A DNA stretch of 42,462 bases from an uncultured bacterium (lineage in GTDB: Bacteria; Patescibacteriota; Patescibacteriia; 2-12-FULL-60-25), in assembly GCA_937949995.1 (NCBI GenBank), contig CALFEO010000024.1, positions 1-42,462 of the forward strand, read 5' to 3'. Shown piece after piece: positions 38,904 through 42,462 of this stretch (position 1 is its first letter; every line of letters starts with the position of its first letter). The notes beneath the pieces were generated by a model. It was not told the DNA's origin. It was given only the letters and a program-made list of their open reading frames with translations, and made no database searches. Made by a program: the position numbers and the translations under genes.

Positions 38904-38934
38904 CCGAGCATCGCCGCCAGACTCTTGTTCGTTT

Positions 38935-38965
38935 CAGACTCTTAACTTAAAGGGTCTGTTTTTTT
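38935..38965 (+). terminator. Rho-independent terminator
   Basis: CAGACTCTT pairs with AAGGGTCTG (one G-U) and is followed by seven T. It ends the 54-aa gene transcript. Confidence 0.8.
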
Positions 38966-38992
38966 ATAGTATAAAATGTTACTTTATTACAT

Positions 38993-40084
38993 ATGATTAA
39001 CCACGTAAAAAATAATTGGAAAAAAGGATGTGCCGTAAAAATAACTTTTGATAACGGCAGTTTTTTTGAAACTGAGAAAACGGAAGGTTATTTGCATATT
39101 GGTGAGCATTTGGCTTTCAGCGGAACAAAAGGCATCCCCAGAAATGATTTGGAAAATCTTTTTGGTAAAATATTCGGTAATATTGAAGCTTCGACATCAA
39201 GAGAAGATTTATCGTTTTTTTGTGATTTTCATCAAAATGATTTTGAGCAAGCTATAAAGATATTGCATGAAATGATTTACAATTGGCAATGTACTGAAAA
39301 AAGATTTATTAAAGAAAAGTTGATGCTAAAAGAAGAATCAAATGATTATTATTCGTCTTACGAGTATAGACGGACTAATTATGTTTATCCTTTGTTGCCC
39401 ATTCGGCAAAGCCAAGTTTTAGCTTCACAAAAATATATTAATTCGTTCGGGTATAAAGATATTAATGTAATTCAAAAATTTTGGAATAGGTTTTTGCAAG
39501 AAACAGGTTTGGATATTACCGTTATGTGTGCAGATTTAACTTTAAAAAATAAAAAGATGTTAGAAAAATTTTTTCCAAAGGCAAAAAAACAAAATAGATT
39601 TTTACAGAATTTTAATATTGATGCATTCGGTAAGATTGCAGCGGAAAGAGCGGGTGGTGTATATTTCAAATCCAATATTAACAGTATAAAGTCTTTGTTG
39701 TTGAATAAAATGTATAAAGAAAGATGGTTGCGCGATGAAACATTGGATTTCGATTATAATTTTTTGATGATTGAAGGATTAACCGTTTATTACGGATATC
39801 ATGATAAAAAAAAGATCAGTCAGCAAACAATCAAAAGTTTTTTTGAAAAAGATTTCAGTCGTGATGATTTTATTGCAGTCAAAAAAGATTTTTTAAAGAT
39901 TTTTGAATTATTGATTGATGGAATGGATTCGAATTTATCATTGCATTGGTTTGATGGGTTTAGATTCGGCAAATATGCGGAACTGAAAAAGAAAAACATG
40001 TCACCAAAAGAAATATATTCAGTTTTTGATAATATTCAATATAAAGAAATGCTTTCTTTTATGGATTTTGTTAAGAAAGATTAG
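38993..40084 (+). CDS. M16-like zinc peptidase, single-domain form
   Basis: A 363-aa protein with the inverted zinc motif of the pitrilysin/M16 family: HIGEH at 35-39 inside GYLHIGEHLAFSGT. E115 falls 76 residues downstream, where the third metal ligand is expected. The remaining C-terminal half is diverged. The gene is markedly AT-rich with many AAA/TTT codons, more than its neighbours, so recent transfer or relaxed constraint is possible. No signal peptide, so probably cytoplasmic. M16 enzymes usually work as two-domain pairs, and no partner subunit is visible here. The 3' end overlaps the convergent glycosyltransferase by 14 nt. Confidence 0.8.
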   Translation: MINHVKNNWKKGCAVKITFDNGSFFETEKTEGYLHIGEHLAFSGTKGIPRNDLENLFGKIFGNIEASTSREDLSFFCDFHQNDFEQAIKILHEMIYNWQCTEKRFIKEKLMLKEESNDYYSSYEYRRTNYVYPLLPIRQSQVLASQKYINSFGYKDINVIQKFWNRFLQETGLDITVMCADLTLKNKKMLEKFFPKAKKQNRFLQNFNIDAFGKIAAERAGGVYFKSNINSIKSLLLNKMYKERWLRDETLDFDYNFLMIEGLTVYYGYHDKKKISQQTIKSFFEKDFSRDDFIAVKKDFLKIFELLIDGMDSNLSLHWFDGFRFGKYAELKKKNMSPKEIYSVFDNIQYKEMLSFMDFVKKD

Positions 40085-41105
40085 ACTGTGTTGAAATTAC
40101 CAGCGCCCCAACCCATTCGTTGATTTTTGCGGGATGGCAAAGAGTTGTGTTTGGCGGAGCGGTTTCGGATAAGGCACCGGCAGAGGAAGCGATGATGGGC
40201 GTGTTGAATTGAGAAGCTTCATGCAGAGGCAGACCGAATCCTTCGTACCAAGATGGGTAAAGAAGGACGGTTGAATTTTGATACAGCCAAATCAGCTCCG
40301 CATCGCTGATGAATCCCGGGGCTTGGATGCGGGAAATGTTTAATTCGTTCAAAGCGTATTTAACTTTGCCGTTAAGAACCACGGGTACCAAATGATTTTG
40401 CGGATTTTGTATATTGTACAAGCTGACGGCTTTAAGAGCGGTTTTAATATTTTTGCGGGGGTCGGAACCGCCGAGAAGCAGTGCGAAGCGGGTGGTTGAT
40501 TTGGGAAACCATTTTGGGCGAACCTCGAACTTAGAACCTCGAACCTCGATTTTGGGATCAAACTTAAATAATTTACATTGATTATTCGGAATGTTTAATA
40601 GTTTGATTGTGTCGGATTTGGTTTGGTTGCTGACGCAGTGGATTTGGTCCGCGTTTTTTATGCGTTCTTGCGCATTCACGAATTTGTGCCAGAGACGGCG
40701 TCGCAGATTGAACCAATGCGGTTCGATTATGAATGAAAGATCATGAACCAAAATGCGATAAGGCCGGTAAAGGGCGCCGGTGTAAGCCAAGTTGGGGAGC
40801 AGGAGTAAGTCGATTGGGGATTTGAGTTTTTTTTCGGCGATTAATATCAGAGAAGTGAAATTGAAATAGCATAAAAGCGTCCAGAGTTTGTTGGGGATTT
40901 TAATATGCAGATAGTTTAGATTGTTCTTTGCGCAAAAATCCGCCACTTCGACGGATGGTTTTGAACCTGTGGTTACGCAATGACAATCTTTTGGATTCGT
41001 ATTTTTGATTTGATCTAAAATCCAAAGCTTGGCAACGCGGTTTACGCCTCCGCTTGTGGAATCAGCCAAGGCGCGGGCATCAATTAAGATACGGGGCATA
41101 GGCAT
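40071..41105 (-). CDS. GT4-family glycosyltransferase, with repeat insertion
   Basis: A 344-aa retaining glycosyltransferase (GT-B fold, GT4) that moves a sugar from a nucleotide donor onto an acceptor, probably in envelope polysaccharide. The EX7E motif EGFGLPLHE is present, as are the N-terminal DARAL and the donor-site GGSDPRKN. Residues around KIEVRGSKFEVRPKW come from GAACCTCGAAC words (40519-40550) inserted between FKFDP and the PKSTTRFALLLGG strand. The start is ATG 41105 (MPMPRILIDAR) or the ATG two codons later. It overlaps the end of the upstream glycosyltransferase by 26 nt, so the pair is co-translated. Confidence 0.92.
   Translation of the reverse strand: MPMPRILIDARALADSTSGGVNRVAKLWILDQIKNTNPKDCHCVTTGSKPSVEVADFCAKNNLNYLHIKIPNKLWTLLCYFNFTSLILIAEKKLKSPIDLLLLPNLAYTGALYRPYRILVHDLSFIIEPHWFNLRRRLWHKFVNAQERIKNADQIHCVSNQTKSDTIKLLNIPNNQCKLFKFDPKIEVRGSKFEVRPKWFPKSTTRFALLLGGSDPRKNIKTALKAVSLYNIQNPQNHLVPVVLNGKVKYALNELNISRIQAPGFISDAELIWLYQNSTVLLYPSWYEGFGLPLHEASQFNTPIIASSAGALSETAPPNTTLCHPAKINEWVGALVISTQSNLS
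40519..40550 (-). repeat. GAGGTTCGAGGTTC insertion inside the glycosyltransferase
   Basis: On the minus strand four GAGGTTC/TAAGTTC words are read as EVRGSKFEVR. The complement is the GAACCTCGAAC word seen between genes at 20260-20310. Confidence 0.75.
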
Positions 41106-42270
41106 CTTCGATAAGAGTCAGTTCTTCTTCGATAGGATCTTCGAGTTTCAGCATGGAGGCAATGGCTTGCAAAAATTTTTTTTCAAAATTTTCGTAACTG
41201 AAATTTTCGGCAAAGGCGCGGATTTGTTTGGGATCGTAATCTTGAGGCTTGTGACGAATGACTGCGTCTCCGATATCTTCCCAGGTTTGCATGGCAATGA
41301 ATTTGCCGGTTTTACCGGGCAGTACGGTTTCCGCGGCTCCGCCGATGCCATAAGCGATGACAGGACGGCCGGCGGCCATAGCCTCAACGGCTGTGATCCC
41401 AAAATCTTCGATTTGCGGGTTGATGCAGCCTATCGCTCTGCGATAAAGGCGAGTCTTTTCTTGATCATCAACATTGCCGACGAATTTGGTGCGTTTACCG
41501 GCCATGTTTTTGAGCTTGTTTAACTCGGGACCGGTGCCAAAGACGACTAAAGGAATGTTCAGTTTGGCGAATGCTTTAACAATGAGGTCGAAGCGTTTAT
41601 AGGGCACGAGTCTGCCGCCGGCCAGCCAATACTCTCCGTCGTGGCGCGATAAAGGAATATGTTCCGTGTCAACCGGCGGATGAATGACCTCGGCATCGCG
41701 ATGATAATAACGTAAAATTCGGCGACGGCTGGTTTGCGAATTGGTGAGCATTACATCGGCGCGTTCCGAGGCTTGCTTATCCCATCCGCGCAGTTTATGT
41801 AAAACCCATGGCAAACCGGCGCGCACAAAAGAGGGGTGAGGCAGATCGGCCAGATAGTTGATGCGGTTTTCCCAGAGAAAACGCGTGGGCGTGTGCAGAT
41901 AGCAAAGATGCTTGGCGTGCGCGGGGACTATGATGCCCTTGGCAAAAGAACTGGATGATGAAATAACCAAATCATAATCCGAAAAATCCAAATGTTCGGC
42001 CGCCAAAGGCATGAGTGGAAGATACCATTGATAATAACGTTTAGCTAAAGGCCATTTTTGTAAAAAAGATGTGTTGATTTTTTTGCCGGAAAAATCTTGA
42101 TGAGTGATTTTGGGATTATGCAATAAAACATGACAATCGGCTGTGGGAAAAATTTTATTAAAAGCCCAAAAAACCCGTTCGGCTCCGCCGTCTTGCACCA
42201 AATAATCATGAACCAAAGCAATTCTTAAATTGCCAAGTTTATTTTTAATATTTTCCGATACCGCAAGCAT
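41080..42270 (-). CDS. GT4-family glycosyltransferase (mannosyltransferase-like)
   Basis: A 396-aa GT-B enzyme of the GT4 family. The N-terminal domain starts IALVHDYLVQDGGAERVF, as in WbaZ/PimB-like enzymes. CYLHTPTRFLWE carries the acceptor-side His. The donor-site motif is GGRLVPYKRFDLIV and the EX7E motif is EDFGITAVE. It likely adds a hexose to a lipid-linked or surface glycan. Start ATG 42270 gives MLAVSENIKNKLGNLRIALV; the preceding sequence has no Shine-Dalgarno and no clear promoter. It is the first gene of a two-gene glycan cluster that may continue outside the window. Confidence 0.93.
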   Translation of the reverse strand: MLAVSENIKNKLGNLRIALVHDYLVQDGGAERVFWAFNKIFPTADCHVLLHNPKITHQDFSGKKINTSFLQKWPLAKRYYQWYLPLMPLAAEHLDFSDYDLVISSSSSFAKGIIVPAHAKHLCYLHTPTRFLWENRINYLADLPHPSFVRAGLPWVLHKLRGWDKQASERADVMLTNSQTSRRRILRYYHRDAEVIHPPVDTEHIPLSRHDGEYWLAGGRLVPYKRFDLIVKAFAKLNIPLVVFGTGPELNKLKNMAGKRTKFVGNVDDQEKTRLYRRAIGCINPQIEDFGITAVEAMAAGRPVIAYGIGGAAETVLPGKTGKFIAMQTWEDIGDAVIRHKPQDYDPKQIRAFAENFSYENFEKKFLQAIASMLKLEDPIEEELTLIEDAYAPYLN

Positions 42271-42324
42271 GCGGATAGCTTAACCGAGCGGACGCAAAAA
42301 GTGGACAGGGAGTCAAGCGCAGAC

Positions 42325-42462
42325 TGTCTTGAACCACGATTCACATGATTTAGGGATTAGCTTGATTACTATCATATTTTCTGAACCTTGATTTACGCTC
42401 AGATTCACGCTCATATTAACTTGACTAACTCTACTGTCTGAACCTTGATTTACGCTCAGATT
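42325..42462. repeat. TGAACCTTGATTTACGCTCAGATT repeats
   Basis: At least two full copies of TCTGAACCTTGATTTACGCT (about 42380 and 42438) and partial copies around them. The window ends inside this array. No gene is visible. Confidence 0.8.

Overview
The window looks like part of a bacterial chromosome of the Candidate Phyla Radiation (Patescibacteria) type. This is an inference, with moderate confidence. The supporting features are a reduced rpsP-khpA-trmD block without rimM or rplS, a type IV pilus ATPase, two 6-TM half-transporters, short housekeeping proteins, AT-leaning genes with standard stop codons (TGA is used as stop), and intergenic regions packed with short word-like repeats. There is no rRNA and no CRISPR array. 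One tRNA gene (Glu, UUC, CCA encoded) is present.

Layout. 0.2-5.8 kb: a zinc-finger-like unknown, infB, trxA, rpsP, khpA and trmD. 5.9-7.4 kb: two half-size MFS proteins and a tiny membrane protein. 7.5-14.6 kb: a visibly GC-richer island on the + strand. It has one strong promoter, a long structured leader, a 37-aa ORF, a DHH-type phosphoesterase, an unknown, a DEAH-box HrpA/HrpB-like helicase and three further unknowns. Each gap between these genes holds a strong hairpin, usually followed by a second long-range stem. 14.6-20.2 kb: tRNA-Glu, an NYN-domain protein, a Pif1-like helicase, a perfect 54-bp palindrome, a His/Arg-rich exported protein, thymidine kinase, an Rnl1-type RNA ligase and an EamA-like protein. 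20.2-30.2 kb: tsaD, tsaE, a pilus ATPase, a membrane protein, ftsH, an S1-repeat protein and an unknown. 30.2-38.9 kb: two exported proteins that flank a GC-richer J-domain-protein operon with unknown partners. 39-42.3 kb: an M16-like peptidase and two GT4 glycosyltransferases.

Two themes recur. First, several core genes have a -10 box ending only 6-12 nt before the start codon and no Shine-Dalgarno, as expected for leaderless mRNAs (infB, tsaD, ftsH, the NYN gene, the MFS half and others). The accessory genes carry good Shine-Dalgarno sites. Second, the intergenic word repeats also occur inside genes as in-frame, translated insertions. tsaD and tsaE share an identical 25-nt core read in the same frame, and trmD and one glycosyltransferase carry comparable inserts.

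The best candidate for an undescribed system is the 7.5-14.6 kb island. It links a putative phosphoesterase and an RNA/DNA helicase with unknown proteins and a serial array of structured intergenic RNA elements. The J-domain operon at 31.7-35.9 kb is a second candidate. Promoter, hairpin and function assignments come from reading the sequence by eye, and no database search was run.
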